Source: Pseudonocardia sp. TRM90224
GTDB taxonomy: Bacteria > Actinomycetota > Actinomycetes > Mycobacteriales > Pseudonocardiaceae
Length of the DNA: 64,000 bases
Assembly (NCBI RefSeq): GCF_021245725.1
Contig: NZ_JAJGSX010000003.1
Coordinates: 558,001-622,000, forward strand
Direction: 5' to 3'
Shown in pieces: positions 17,504 to 26,127 of the stretch. A model generated the notes under the pieces. It was not told where the DNA came from. It made no database searches and saw nothing but the letters and a program-made list of their open reading frames with translations. The position numbers and the translations under genes were made by a program. How positions within the stretch are numbered: the first letter of the stretch is position 1; every line of letters starts with the position of its first letter.

Positions 17504-18430
17504 TCAGATCCGCATCGCCATGCGGATGACGGTCATGCCGGCGTCGCTCCAGACCTGCAGGACGTCGCACAGCTCCGACGCGAGCCACAGCCCGCGCCCG
17601 CGCACGCCCTCCGGGGGCGGCAGCGCGATGCCGGGGAACGGGATCCGGAGCCCTGCGCCGCCGTCCGCGACCTCCGCGACGACGTCGACACCTGTCCAGA
17701 AGCGCAGGACACCTGAGCCCGGGCCGTGCTCGATGCTGTTCGACGCGATCTCGTTCACCGCGAGCACCAGGTCGGCCGTTCGCTCGTCGGCGAGCGCCGC
17801 GGCCTCGCCGACCCGCTCGGTCAGCCGCCGGACGCCCGCCAGCGTGGCAGCGGCGAAGGCCATCTCCGCGGCCGGCGGTCCGAGGTCGGGCGGTGGGGGC
17901 GGCGGGAAGTCGATCAGCGCCTCGGGCGGGGCGCGGAACGACGGGCTCCGGGCCGGCCCGTCCACGCCGTCGATCGTGGGGTGCGTGGCGAGCACGCGCG
18001 CCAGCTCCGGGGAGTCCATCGGGTACGGGCACAGCACCGTGACGGGCAGCCCGCTGATCGCGACGTTGAGCGCGATGTCGAGCCGCGCCCAGTAGGACGG
18101 CTCCGCCACCGGGAGCGACTCGACGTGCTGCCCGATGATGAGCGCGCCGGTGCCGGACCGGGCCGTGCGCGCCCACCTGGCGGCCACCGTGAAACCGGGC
18201 ACGCTGTGCACGACCGCCGGGTCGGGGAACGTGACGGACGCGGCGTCCGCCCCGAGCGTCTCGCGCAGCGCCTCGCGGTGGGTGTCGTCGAGCACGGCGA
18301 TGACGTGGTCGTCGCCGCCGAGCGCTGCCTCGATCCGTGGCACGAGGCGTTGCGCCAGCTCGTCGGGCGACCGGTGCAGGACGGCCTCGTGCGCCGCCGC
18401 GTACGGCCCGCGCGGTGTGGCGTTCTCCAT
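17504..18430 (-). CDS. MEDS-domain anti-sigma/anti-anti-sigma regulatory kinase
   Basis: A 308-aa regulator with an N-terminal MEDS domain (sensor-type, residues about 12-180; PLRHSP-like start AHEAVLHRSPDELA) and a C-terminal RsbW/SpoIIAB-type HATPase (about 200-308; LAVNEIASNSIEHG, RGRGLWLASELCD). Such proteins bind sigma or anti-sigma-antagonist partners in stress regulation in actinomycetes. No sigma factor gene is adjacent, so its partner is unknown. ATG 18430 is the natural start; longer in-frame readings cross the divergent promoter. Confidence 0.8.
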   Translation of the reverse strand: MENATPRGPYAAAHEAVLHRSPDELAQRLVPRIEAALGGDDHVIAVLDDTHREALRETLGADAASVTFPDPAVVHSVPGFTVAARWARTARSGTGALIIGQHVESLPVAEPSYWARLDIALNVAISGLPVTVLCPYPMDSPELARVLATHPTIDGVDGPARSPSFRAPPEALIDFPPPPPPDLGPPAAEMAFAAATLAGVRRLTERVGEAAALADERTADLVLAVNEIASNSIEHGPGSGVLRFWTGVDVVAEVADGGAGLRIPFPGIALPPPEGVRGRGLWLASELCDVLQVWSDAGMTVIRMAMRI

Positions 18431-18575
18431 GGTCTCGGCTCCCTCGCCTGCCGAGCCGACGATAGTGCCCGCACCGCGGCGGAGCAGCGTGAGGCGGTCT
18501 TCGCCGGAGGGTTCCCAGGCCGTCCCGGTGTGGCACTGTGAGACCCGGATCAGCGTGGATGAACAGGGAGCGGAC

Positions 18576-19028
18576 ATGCGTGTCTTCAATGGAGTGGACG
18601 AGCTGCGCGAGGCTGTCGGCAGCACGATCGGTTCGAGCGATTGGGTGACGATCGATCAGCAGCAGGTCGGCCTGTTCGCCGACGCGACGCACGACCACCA
18701 GTGGATCCACGTGGACGAGGAGCGGGCGGCGGCGGGCCCGTTCGGCACGACCATCGCGCACGGCTTCCTGTCGCTGTCGCTGCTCCCGAGCTTCATCGCG
18801 CAGGTGTACCGGGTCGACAACGTGAAGATGGGCATCAACTACGGCCTGAACAAGGTGAGGTTCACCTCGCCGGTGCCCGTCGGGAGCAAGGTTCGGGGGA
18901 CGATCGAGCTCGTGGAGGTCAGCGAGGCCGGCGGTGGCGTCCAGCTGGTCAACAAGGTGACCGTCGAGATCGAGGGTGCCGAACGTCCGGCGCTCGTCGC
19001 GGAGTGGCTGACCCGGCAATACCTCTGA
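18576..19028 (+). CDS. MaoC-family (R)-specific enoyl-CoA hydratase
   Basis: Hot-dog fold hydratase of 150 aa that adds water to trans-2-enoyl-CoA. The motif FADATHDHQWIHVDEERA holds the catalytic Asp and His, and GTTIAHGFLSLSLLP follows, as in single-domain MaoC hydratases. GGAG lies seven bases before the ATG. The thiolase gene starts 43 bases later, so the two likely cooperate in fatty acyl-CoA or polyhydroxyalkanoate metabolism. Confidence 0.9.
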   Translation: MRVFNGVDELREAVGSTIGSSDWVTIDQQQVGLFADATHDHQWIHVDEERAAAGPFGTTIAHGFLSLSLLPSFIAQVYRVDNVKMGINYGLNKVRFTSPVPVGSKVRGTIELVEVSEAGGGVQLVNKVTVEIEGAERPALVAEWLTRQYL

Positions 19029-19060
19029 CCGGCAATCCCTCTGACTGGCAGTACCTCTGA
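19013..19060. repeat. Three tandem 16-bp units at the maoC stop
   Basis: Units CCGGCAATACCTCTGA, CCGGCAATCCCTCTGA and CTGGCAGTACCTCTGA follow one another directly. The first contains the gene's last codons and TGA; each copy ends in TGA. This looks like slippage duplication of the gene end. Confidence 0.85.
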
Positions 19061-19070
19061 GGAGACCGAC

Positions 19071-20285
19071 ATGCGCGATGCCGTCATCTGCGAGCCCCTT
19101 CGCACCCCGGTAGGCGGGTTCGGCGGGTCGCTGCGCGACGTTCCTGCCCACGAGCTGGCCGCGACGGTGATCCGCGGTCTGCTCGCGCGCACCGGGATCG
19201 AACCGGGCGCGGTCGACGACGTCGTGCTCGGCCACTGCTACCCGACGATGGACGCGCCTGCGATCGGCAGGGTCGCGGCGCTCGACGCGGGGCTGCCGGT
19301 GACCGTCACCGGGTTGCAGCTCGACCGGCGCTGCGGCTCCGGTCTGCAGGCCGTGATCTACGCGGCGATGCAGGTGCAGGCAGGCGCATCGGACGTCGTG
19401 CTGGCGGGCGGGGCCGAGTCGATGTCGAACGCGCCGTTCTACTCGACGTCCATGCGGTGGGGCGCGAAGGCCGGTCCCGGCGTGATGCTGCACGACGCGC
19501 TCGCGCGGGGGCGGGTCACGGCAGGCGGGATCAACTTCCCGGTGCCCGGCGGGATGCTGGAGACGGCCGAGAACCTGCGCAGGGAGTACTCGATCCCGCG
19601 CGCCGAGCAGGACGAGTTCGCGGTGCGCTCCCACCAGCGCGCAGCCGCGGCGCGGGACGGGGGCAGGTTCGCCGACGAGATCGTCCCGGTGACGGTGAAG
19701 GGGCGGAAGGGCGACACGGTCGTCGATACCGACGAGCACATCCGCGCCGACTCGAACGTCGAGAAGCTCGCCACGCTGCGGCCCGTGCTCGGCAAGGACG
19801 ATCCCGACGCGACCGTCACCGCGGGCAACGCCAGCGGCCAGAACGACGGCGCGGCGATCTGCGTCGTCACCCACCCGGCCCGGGCCGAGGAGCTGGGCCT
19901 GCGTCCGCTGGTGCGGCTGGTCTCGTGGGGCGTCGGTGGGGTGCCGCCGGCCACGATGGGCATCGGGCCGGTGCCGGCTGTCGCGAAGGCGCTCGACTCC
20001 GCGTCGCTGACGCTCGCCGAGATGGACCTGATCGAGCTGAACGAGGCGTTCGCGGCGCAGGTGCTCGCGTGCACGCGCGAGTGGAAGCTCACGGCGGACG
20101 ACTTCGAGCGGCTCAACGTCAACGGTTCCGGCATCTCGCTGGGCCACCCCGTCGGCGCGACCGGCGGCCGGATCCTGGCCACCCTTTCGCGTGAAATGGT
20201 GCGGCGCGACGCGCGGTACGGCCTGGAGACGATGTGCATCGGCGGCGGTCAGGGCCTCGCCGCTGTGTTCGAGCGGGTGGGCTGA
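19071..20285 (+). CDS. Acetyl-CoA C-acyltransferase (thiolase)
   Basis: Condenses two acetyl-CoA or cleaves 3-ketoacyl-CoA; 404 aa, the normal thiolase size. Catalytic residues are visible: C88 in LDRRCGSGLQAV, H359 in LGHPVGATGGR and C389 in ETMCIGGGQG; ELNEAFAAQ is also present. GAGGAG precedes the ATG. It is probably in one operon with the upstream MaoC gene. Biosynthetic versus degradative role cannot be told from sequence. Confidence 0.93.
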   Translation: MRDAVICEPLRTPVGGFGGSLRDVPAHELAATVIRGLLARTGIEPGAVDDVVLGHCYPTMDAPAIGRVAALDAGLPVTVTGLQLDRRCGSGLQAVIYAAMQVQAGASDVVLAGGAESMSNAPFYSTSMRWGAKAGPGVMLHDALARGRVTAGGINFPVPGGMLETAENLRREYSIPRAEQDEFAVRSHQRAAAARDGGRFADEIVPVTVKGRKGDTVVDTDEHIRADSNVEKLATLRPVLGKDDPDATVTAGNASGQNDGAAICVVTHPARAEELGLRPLVRLVSWGVGGVPPATMGIGPVPAVAKALDSASLTLAEMDLIELNEAFAAQVLACTREWKLTADDFERLNVNGSGISLGHPVGATGGRILATLSREMVRRDARYGLETMCIGGGQGLAAVFERVG

Positions 20286-20297
20286 GCCAGTACCCTG

Positions 20298-20314
20298 TTG
20301 CGTGTCGCATGCAA
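20298..20314. promoter_or_regulatory. Candidate MarR operator
   Basis: TTGCGTG-TCG-CATGCAA is a 17-bp palindrome with one mismatch, overlapping the start of the MarR gene just after the possible -10 box TACCCT (20291-20296). Its size and TTGC/GCAA ends fit MarR-family sites. Confidence 0.6.
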
Positions 20315-20811
20315 ATGGGGTGAAGGCCGTGCCGTCAGACGAGCAGCTCGCCATCGCGGACGAGGTGGCCACCCAGCTGTTCCGGCTGGTCAGGCTCGTC
20401 GAGCGGGCGCAGGTGCAGCACCACGCCGCCAACCCCGACGCCGTCGAGCGCGCAACGTACTTGCTGCTAGTCCACCTGGTGAAGGACGGCCCCCGGCGGG
20501 CCGGCGCGCTCGCCGAGGCCGTCCACTCCGACCCGTCGACGATCAGCAGGCAGATCGGCCACCTCGTGAAGCTCGGCTACGTCGAGCGCACGGCCGACCC
20601 GGAGGACGGCCGGGCGACGCTGCTCGCGGCGACCGAGCTCGGTCAACGCGTCTACCAGCAGAACCGGGCCAGGCGGAACGAGTGGATCGCCGGCATGTTC
20701 GACAGCTGGTCGGCCGCGGACGGCGCGCAGTTCGCGGAGCTGCTCGGCCGGTTCACCACCGACTTCGAGACGGTCAAGGCGCGCGCGGGCAAGCCGACCG
20801 AAGGAGCGTGA
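20302..20811 (+). CDS. MarR-family regulator
   Basis: Winged-helix repressor of about 165 aa. The DNA-binding region reads AEAVHSDPSTISRQIGHLVK followed by LGYVERTADPEDGRA. It is encoded directly before an MFS exporter gene (two-base gap) and a palindrome lies at its start, so it probably controls itself and the exporter in response to the exported compound. The start is uncertain: GTG 20302, 20320 and 20329 are all in frame. The first was taken because a TAnnnT box precedes it by five bases. Confidence 0.85.
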   Translation: MSHANGVKAVPSDEQLAIADEVATQLFRLVRLVERAQVQHHAANPDAVERATYLLLVHLVKDGPRRAGALAEAVHSDPSTISRQIGHLVKLGYVERTADPEDGRATLLAATELGQRVYQQNRARRNEWIAGMFDSWSAADGAQFAELLGRFTTDFETVKARAGKPTEGA

Positions 20812-20813
20812 CC

Positions 20814-22802
20814 ATGACCGCTCCGGCAGCAGCGCCCGCGCTCACCCATCGGCAGATCCTCACGATCTTCGCCGGGCTGATGATCGGCATGTTCCTCGCG
20901 GCGCTCGACCAGACGATCGTCGCGACCGCGATCCGCACCATCGCCGACGACCTGCACGGCCTCAGCCTGCAGGCCTGGGCCACCACCGCCTACCTGATCA
21001 CCGCCACCATCTCGACGCCGCTCTACGGCAAGCTCTCCGACCTGTTCGGCCGCAAGCCGTTGTTCCTGCTCGCGATCTCGATCTTCGTGGTCGGCTCGGT
21101 GGCGTGCACGTTCGCGTCGACGATGTACGAGCTCGCGGTGTTCCGCGGTGTGCAGGGCCTCGGCGCGGGTGGGCTGTTCTCGCTCGCGCTGACGATCATC
21201 GGCGACATCGTCGCGCCCCGGGAACGTGCCCGCTACCAGGGCTACTTCGTCGCGGTCTTCGGCACTTCGAGCGTGCTCGGGCCGGTCGCGGGCGGGTTCT
21301 TCGCCGGGCAGGCCGAGCTGCTGGGCATCACCGGGTGGCGCTGGGTCTTCCTGATCAACGTGCCGCTCGGGATCCTCGCGCTGATCGTCGTCACCCGCGT
21401 GCTGAACGTGCCGCACATCAAACGTCCGCACCGCATCGACTGGCCCGGCGCGCTCGCGCTGGCCGTCGCGCTGGTGCCGTTGCTGATCGTCGCCGAGCAG
21501 GGCCGCATCTGGGGATGGAGCTCCACGTCCGCCCTGGTCTGCTACGGGATCGGCGCCGCCGGGATCGTCGCGTTCCTGCTGGCGGAGTGGCGCATCGGGG
21601 ACGACGCGCTGCTCCCGCTGCGGTTCTTCCGCCACGGCGTCTTCTCGTGGGGATCGGTCGCCGGGTTCGTCGTCGGCATGGGGATGTTCGGCGCGCTCGC
21701 GCTGCTGCCGCTCTACCTGCAGATCGTCAAGGGCGCGACGCCGACGGAAGCGGGCCTGCAGACGCTGCCGCTCGTGCTCGGCATCATGTCGATGTCGGTC
21801 TTCTCCGGGCAGCTGATCTCCCGGACCGGCCGCTACAAGGTGTGGCCGATCCTCGGCATCTCGCTCATGATCGTCGGGATCGGGTTGCTCTCGCGGGTCG
21901 GGATCGACACGCCGTACTGGCAGGTCGCGCTGGTCATGCTGCTGGTCGGGTGGGGCCTCGGCGGGATCATGCAGCCGATCACGCTCGCCGTGCAGAACGC
22001 GATGCCGCCCAAGGACATGGGCGTCGCGACGGCGTCGGCGACCTTCTTCCGGCAGATGGGCGGCACGCTCGGCACCGCGGTCTTCCTCTCGCTGCTCTTC
22101 ACGACGCTCGGCACGCGGCTGGCCGAGACGTTCCGCACGGCGTCGACCGACCCGCAGTTCCGGGCCGCCCTCACCGACCCCGCGGTCGCCGCCAACCCGG
22201 CGAACGCACCGATCCTCGACGCGTTGCGCACCGGGGCCGCGCCGTCGCTGGAGGACTCGTCGTTCCTCGCGCACGCCGACCCGGTGCTGGCCAGACCGAT
22301 CCTCGAAGGGTTCGCCGGCTCGATGAGCCTGGTGTTCGTCTCGGCCGCGGCCGTGCTCGTGCTCGGGCTCATCGCCGTCAGCGTGATGAAGGAGCAGCCG
22401 CTGCGCAGCCAGTCGGGCGTCGACGCGCAGCGGGCCGACGCCGCACCCGACCCCGCGCCCGATCCCGTCGAGACGCTCGCACCGACCGCGACGCCGATCA
22501 CCGTCCCGGCGGTGGAGAACGAAGCGACCGCGCCGGCCCCACGTCCGGCGGGCGGGGTGCGGACGGTGCCGGCCCCGACCCCGACGCGGGTCGACGCCCG
22601 CGACCGGCTGCTCTCGATGCTGCTGCCCGACCCGCAGCGGGCCGTCGAGCTGATGGAGAGCGCCGAAGAGGCCCGCGAGGCCGCCCGCGCGGCTCGTCGC
22701 GAGCTCGCCGCCCGCGAAGGGCAGCTGGCCCGAGCGGCGGAGGAGCTGGAGGCGCAGGGCCTCAGCAAGGAGCAGGTGCACGACCTGCTGGGGCTGGACT
22801 GA
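20814..22802 (+). CDS. MFS exporter, DHA2/EmrB type, with C-terminal coiled-coil extension
   Basis: Proton-driven drug exporter with 14 predicted helices over residues about 15-530. The motif LAALDQTIVATAIRTIADDL and the motif A region GKLSDLFGRKP are intact. At 662 aa it is about 120 residues longer than usual. The extra part is a proline/alanine-rich linker followed by a charged helix (residues about 595-650, MESAEEAREAARAARRELAA) that should lie in the cytoplasm as a coiled coil. It is controlled by the MarR gene two bases upstream. The substrate is unknown. Confidence 0.88.
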   Translation: MTAPAAAPALTHRQILTIFAGLMIGMFLAALDQTIVATAIRTIADDLHGLSLQAWATTAYLITATISTPLYGKLSDLFGRKPLFLLAISIFVVGSVACTFASTMYELAVFRGVQGLGAGGLFSLALTIIGDIVAPRERARYQGYFVAVFGTSSVLGPVAGGFFAGQAELLGITGWRWVFLINVPLGILALIVVTRVLNVPHIKRPHRIDWPGALALAVALVPLLIVAEQGRIWGWSSTSALVCYGIGAAGIVAFLLAEWRIGDDALLPLRFFRHGVFSWGSVAGFVVGMGMFGALALLPLYLQIVKGATPTEAGLQTLPLVLGIMSMSVFSGQLISRTGRYKVWPILGISLMIVGIGLLSRVGIDTPYWQVALVMLLVGWGLGGIMQPITLAVQNAMPPKDMGVATASATFFRQMGGTLGTAVFLSLLFTTLGTRLAETFRTASTDPQFRAALTDPAVAANPANAPILDALRTGAAPSLEDSSFLAHADPVLARPILEGFAGSMSLVFVSAAAVLVLGLIAVSVMKEQPLRSQSGVDAQRADAAPDPAPDPVETLAPTATPITVPAVENEATAPAPRPAGGVRTVPAPTPTRVDARDRLLSMLLPDPQRAVELMESAEEAREAARAARRELAAREGQLARAAEELEAQGLSKEQVHDLLGLD

Positions 22803-22805
22803 AAG

Positions 22806-22867
22806 TCCCCACCGTTTTGTCAACCTGCACACCCGAAAAGGCGTGCAGGTTGGCAAAACGGTGGGGA
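22806..22867. repeat. Family A inverted repeat, copy A3
   Basis: 28-base arms 22806-22833 and 22840-22867 with two mismatches: outer TCCCCACCGTTTTG, inner CAACCTGCAC, and a six-base apex. It lies between the convergent MFS and ppa genes and can act as a two-way terminator. Confidence 0.92.
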
Positions 22868-22876
22868 AGTTCGCGG

Positions 22877-23368
22877 CTAGTGGGTGCCGGCGTCCTTCGC
22901 CCGCTGCCACGACGCCTTGATCTCGCGCTCGGCGTCGGCCCGGCCGACCCACGTCGCGCCCTCGACGCTCTTGCCCGGCTCCAGCGTCTTGTAGATCTCG
23001 AAGAAGTGCTGGATCTCCGCCCGGTCGAACTCGGGCAGGTGGTGGATGTCGCGCAGGTGCTCCTGGCGGGGGTCGTCGCTGGGCACGCAGAGGACCTTGT
23101 CGTCGCCGCCCTTCTCGTCCTTCATCCGGAACATCCCGATCGCGCGCGCCCTGATGAGGCAGCCGGGGAACGTCGGTTCCTGGACGAGCACGAGCGCGTC
23201 GAGCGGGTCGCCGTCCTCACCGAGGCTCTCCTCGACGAAGCCGTAGTCGGCCGGGTACTGGGTGGCGGTGAACAGCGTGCGGTCGAGCCGGATCCGTCCC
23301 GTTGCGTGGTCGACCTCGTACTTGTTCCGTCCGCCCTTGGGAATCTCGATCGTGACGTCGAAGTCCAC
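22877..23368 (-). CDS. ppa: Inorganic pyrophosphatase
   Basis: Soluble family I pyrophosphatase (163 aa) that splits PPi made in biosynthesis. It has [18 protein letters not shown], the [20 protein letters not shown] active-site segment (metal-binding aspartates) and [14 protein letters not shown]. Length is typical of the bacterial family. Its divergent neighbour is dacB, the arrangement also found in mycobacteria. Confidence 0.96.
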   Translation of the reverse strand: MDFDVTIEIPKGGRNKYEVDHATGRIRLDRTLFTATQYPADYGFVEESLGEDGDPLDALVLVQEPTFPGCLIRARAIGMFRMKDEKGGDDKVLCVPSDDPRQEHLRDIHHLPEFDRAEIQHFFEIYKTLEPGKSVEGATWVGRADAEREIKASWQRAKDAGTH

Positions 23369-23539
23369 TTTTCGCGCTCTCCTGCTGATCGGTGCGGCCT
23401 CTTGTGCAGCCGAATCCGGTCGGGCGACCGGCTCCGGCGCCGCCCACTAGTGTGGGGCAACGCGCCCGCGCGGTCGTGACCGGCCGACCGTCTTGTTGCG
23501 CAACTCGCATTTGTCGGAGTACGACCTCGGGAGGTCGGC

Positions 23540-24946
23540 GTGGGTTTCGGTCGCAAGGTCGGTGACTCAGTGCAATCACCTGATCGCGGTATGCGACGGA
23601 CCTTGATCGTGCTCGTGGTGCTCGCGGTTCTCGGTGCCGCCGGTGGTGCGGTCGCGTTGTCGGCTCCGACACTCTTCGCAGGTGCGGCCCGGGAGACCCC
23701 GGCGCCGAAACTGCCCGCGGCCCCGCGGGTGCTGGGGCCGCTCGCGAAGGGCCCCGCGCCGCAGGCGGCCGCCGTCGCCTCGCGGCTGGACCCCGCGGCC
23801 GAAGCCATGCCGGGCCGGTTCACCGGCGTCGTCATGGACCCAGCGAGCGGCGCAACGCTCTGGGAGCACGACGCGCAGCGCCAGCTCACCCCCGGCTCCA
23901 CCGGCAAGGTCGTCACCGCGGCCGCCGCGCTGCTCACGCTCAACCCGACCGAGACGTTCGTCACGAGGGTCCTCGCCGGCCCGGACGACGGCACCGTCGT
24001 GCTCGTCGGCGGCGGCGACCCGACCCTCACCGCGCAGCCGGAGAACAAGAAGACCTTCTACCCCGACCCGGCGCGGCTCACCAAGCTCGCGGAGGAGGTC
24101 AAGAAGGCCGCGAAGGGCCCGATCGAGCGGCTGCTCGTCGACACCAGCCGCTTCACCGGCCCGGAGATGGCCGAGGGCTGGCTGACCGCCGACATCGCCG
24201 CCGGGTACGTCACGCCGATGGAGGCGCTGATGCTCGACGGCGGCCGGATCGACCCGACGCAGGGCGACACCCCGCGGGTCGCGAAGCCGGCCGAGGTGGC
24301 GTCGCAGGCCTTCGCGAAGCTGCTCGGCGTCACCGACATCTCCGAAGGCGCTGCCACGCCGGACGCCCGCGAGCTGGGCTCCGTCTCGTCCGCGCCGTTC
24401 GCCGACCTCGTCGAGCACGCGCTGCGCAGCTCCGACAACATCCTCGCGGAATCGCTCGCCCGCGAGGTCGCGGTGGAGCGCGGCGGCGAGGCCAGCTTCG
24501 CCGGTGCCGCTGCGCAGTCGCTGGCGGCGCTGGCGCAGGCCGGCTTCGACCCGAGCGGCGCCGAGATGCACGACGGGAGCGGTCTCTCCACGCTCGACAA
24601 GATCCCGGCGAAGCTGCTCGGCGCGCTGGTGGCGGCCGCCGCGGCGCCGCAGAAGGAGCACGAGACGCAGTTCCTGCGCCCCCTGCTGACCGGCCTTCCT
24701 GTCGCAGGCGGCGACGGAACGCTCGACGCCCGCTTCGGCCGTGACAGCGACGCGGCCTCCGGGCGCGGCGTGGTGCGCGCGAAGACGGGCACCCTCACCG
24801 GCGTGACCAGCCTCGCCGGCGTCGTCATGGATGCCGACGGCACGCTGCTGGTCTTCGCGCTGATGTCGAACGGCGCGTCCCCCGCGACCGCCCGCCCCCT
24901 GCTCGACGACATGGCGGCAGCACTGAGCCGTTGCGGCTGTACCTGA
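23540..24946 (+). CDS. dacB: D-alanyl-D-alanine carboxypeptidase/endopeptidase (PBP4 type)
   Basis: Peptidoglycan-trimming penicillin-binding protein acting outside the membrane. A signal/anchor helix (residues about 19-45) precedes the serine transpeptidase fold: S120-x-x-K123 (STGK), SDN at 298-300 and KTG at 415-417. The 468 aa and a large insertion between motifs fit the DacB/PBP4 class. GTG 23540 has GGAGG six bases upstream. It starts the conserved dacB-metalloprotease-tilS-hpt-ftsH block. Confidence 0.93.
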   Translation: MGFGRKVGDSVQSPDRGMRRTLIVLVVLAVLGAAGGAVALSAPTLFAGAARETPAPKLPAAPRVLGPLAKGPAPQAAAVASRLDPAAEAMPGRFTGVVMDPASGATLWEHDAQRQLTPGSTGKVVTAAAALLTLNPTETFVTRVLAGPDDGTVVLVGGGDPTLTAQPENKKTFYPDPARLTKLAEEVKKAAKGPIERLLVDTSRFTGPEMAEGWLTADIAAGYVTPMEALMLDGGRIDPTQGDTPRVAKPAEVASQAFAKLLGVTDISEGAATPDARELGSVSSAPFADLVEHALRSSDNILAESLAREVAVERGGEASFAGAAAQSLAALAQAGFDPSGAEMHDGSGLSTLDKIPAKLLGALVAAAAAPQKEHETQFLRPLLTGLPVAGGDGTLDARFGRDSDAASGRGVVRAKTGTLTGVTSLAGVVMDADGTLLVFALMSNGASPATARPLLDDMAAALSRCGCT

Positions 24947-24949
24947 CGC

Positions 24950-25012
24950 CGTCGACAACGACGTTCTGGCTGTTGTGAGCGCTCACAAACCGCCGGAACG
25001 TCGTTGTCGACG
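24950..25012. repeat. Family B inverted repeat, copy B2
   Basis: The same 20-base outer arms as B1 (24950-24969 and 24993-25012, one G:T mismatch) enclose a 23-base loop centred on TTGTGAGCGCTCACAA (24973-24988). That 16-mer equals the core of the symmetric lac operator. The loop differs completely from B1 while the arms are conserved. Confidence 0.92.
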
Positions 25013-25048
25013 GTGCCCTCGTTGTTCGCGCAACGTAGCGTGGGCACC

Positions 25049-26125
25049 GTGCGGCCTTCGATCGACGACAAGCAGCCCGGCCACGATGCCGGAGCCGACC
25101 ACGGGCTCCCGGTCGACTGGGAGCTCGCGAGACGGACGGCCGTCCGGCTGGTCGGAGCCGGACCCGATGCCGACCGGGACGTCGCACGGCGGCTCGTCGA
25201 GCGCCTGCGCTCCGATGCCGCGGTCGCCGAAGGGCACGTCCGGGAGGTCACCGGCATGGGGCACGGCCTCCCGCTGCTGCCCGCGGACGTCGTCGACCGT
25301 CCGGCATGGGCCACCGCCGCCGTCGACGGCATGGCCGCGCTGACCGCCGACGCCTACATCCCCGACATCTCCCGGGTGACCAGAGCGCTGACGGCCCGCA
25401 CGGCAGGGCTGCAGGTCGGCGGGCTCGTCGCCTACCTCGGCGGGCGCGTGCTCGGCCAGTACGACCCGTTCGGCGGGGCCGACGGCGAGGGCAGGTTGCT
25501 GCTCGTCGCCCCGAACGTGCACGCCGCGCAGCAGTCGCTCGACGTGCCGGCCGTCGACTTCGGGCTGTGGGTGTGCCTGCACGAGGCCACGCACCGGCTG
25601 CAGTTCACGGCGGTGCCGTGGCTGCGCCCGTTCTTCGCGGAGAAGGTCAGCAGGCTGCTCTCGGTGGCGGAGGCGGCCCGCACCACGGTGTTCGACCAGC
25701 TGCCCGACATCGTGCGCGCGCTGCGGGACACGCGTGGCGACTCGCTCGCGATCGTCGAGCTGCTGCAAGGGCCCGAGCAGCGCGCGGTGCTCGACAAGCT
25801 GCTCGCGCTCACGACCCTGCTGGAGGGGCACGCCGACCACGTCATGGACGCCGTCGGGCCGTCGGTCGTGCCGAGCGTCGCGACGATCAGGGCGCGGTTC
25901 ACCGCCCGCCGCCGCGGCGGGGGCATCGTCGACCGTGTGCTGCGCGCGCTGCTGGGCGTCGAGGCGAAGGTCCGCCAGTACGCCGTCGGCTCGGCGTTCA
26001 CCTCGCACGTCGTGCTCGCCGTCGGCATGGACGGGTTCAACAAGGTCTGGGAGAGCCCCGAAACCCTCCCCACCCGTGCCGAGCTGGCCGAACCCGGGCA
26101 GTGGCTGCGCCGGGTGCACCCCTGA
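25049..26125 (+). CDS. Zinc-dependent metalloprotease, DUF2342 family
   Basis: Predicted cytosolic zincin of 358 aa, homologous in position and features to M. tuberculosis Rv3626c. The zinc-binding helix is CLHEATHRLQF and a downstream EGHADHVMD supplies further ligands. Substrate and role are unknown; databases also call it F420 biosynthesis-associated. GTG 25049 was chosen because TAGCGT (25036-25041) lies exactly seven bases before it, as in other leaderless genes here. GTG 25040 is an alternative. It is three bases from tilS. Confidence 0.85.
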   Translation: MRPSIDDKQPGHDAGADHGLPVDWELARRTAVRLVGAGPDADRDVARRLVERLRSDAAVAEGHVREVTGMGHGLPLLPADVVDRPAWATAAVDGMAALTADAYIPDISRVTRALTARTAGLQVGGLVAYLGGRVLGQYDPFGGADGEGRLLLVAPNVHAAQQSLDVPAVDFGLWVCLHEATHRLQFTAVPWLRPFFAEKVSRLLSVAEAARTTVFDQLPDIVRALRDTRGDSLAIVELLQGPEQRAVLDKLLALTTLLEGHADHVMDAVGPSVVPSVATIRARFTARRRGGGIVDRVLRALLGVEAKVRQYAVGSAFTSHVVLAVGMDGFNKVWESPETLPTRAELAEPGQWLRRVHP

Positions 26126-26127
26126 GC

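Noticed and set aside
20298..22802. One large protein joining the MarR region and the MFS transporter in a single frame
   Set aside because: The frame is open by high GC only; MarR homology lies in another frame and the MFS has its own ATG at 20814.
24950..25012. Genuine lac operator controlling the metalloprotease gene
   Set aside because: The core matches the symmetric lac operator, but it is embedded in a repeat with a different core elsewhere and no LacI gene is nearby; reported as a repeat property instead.
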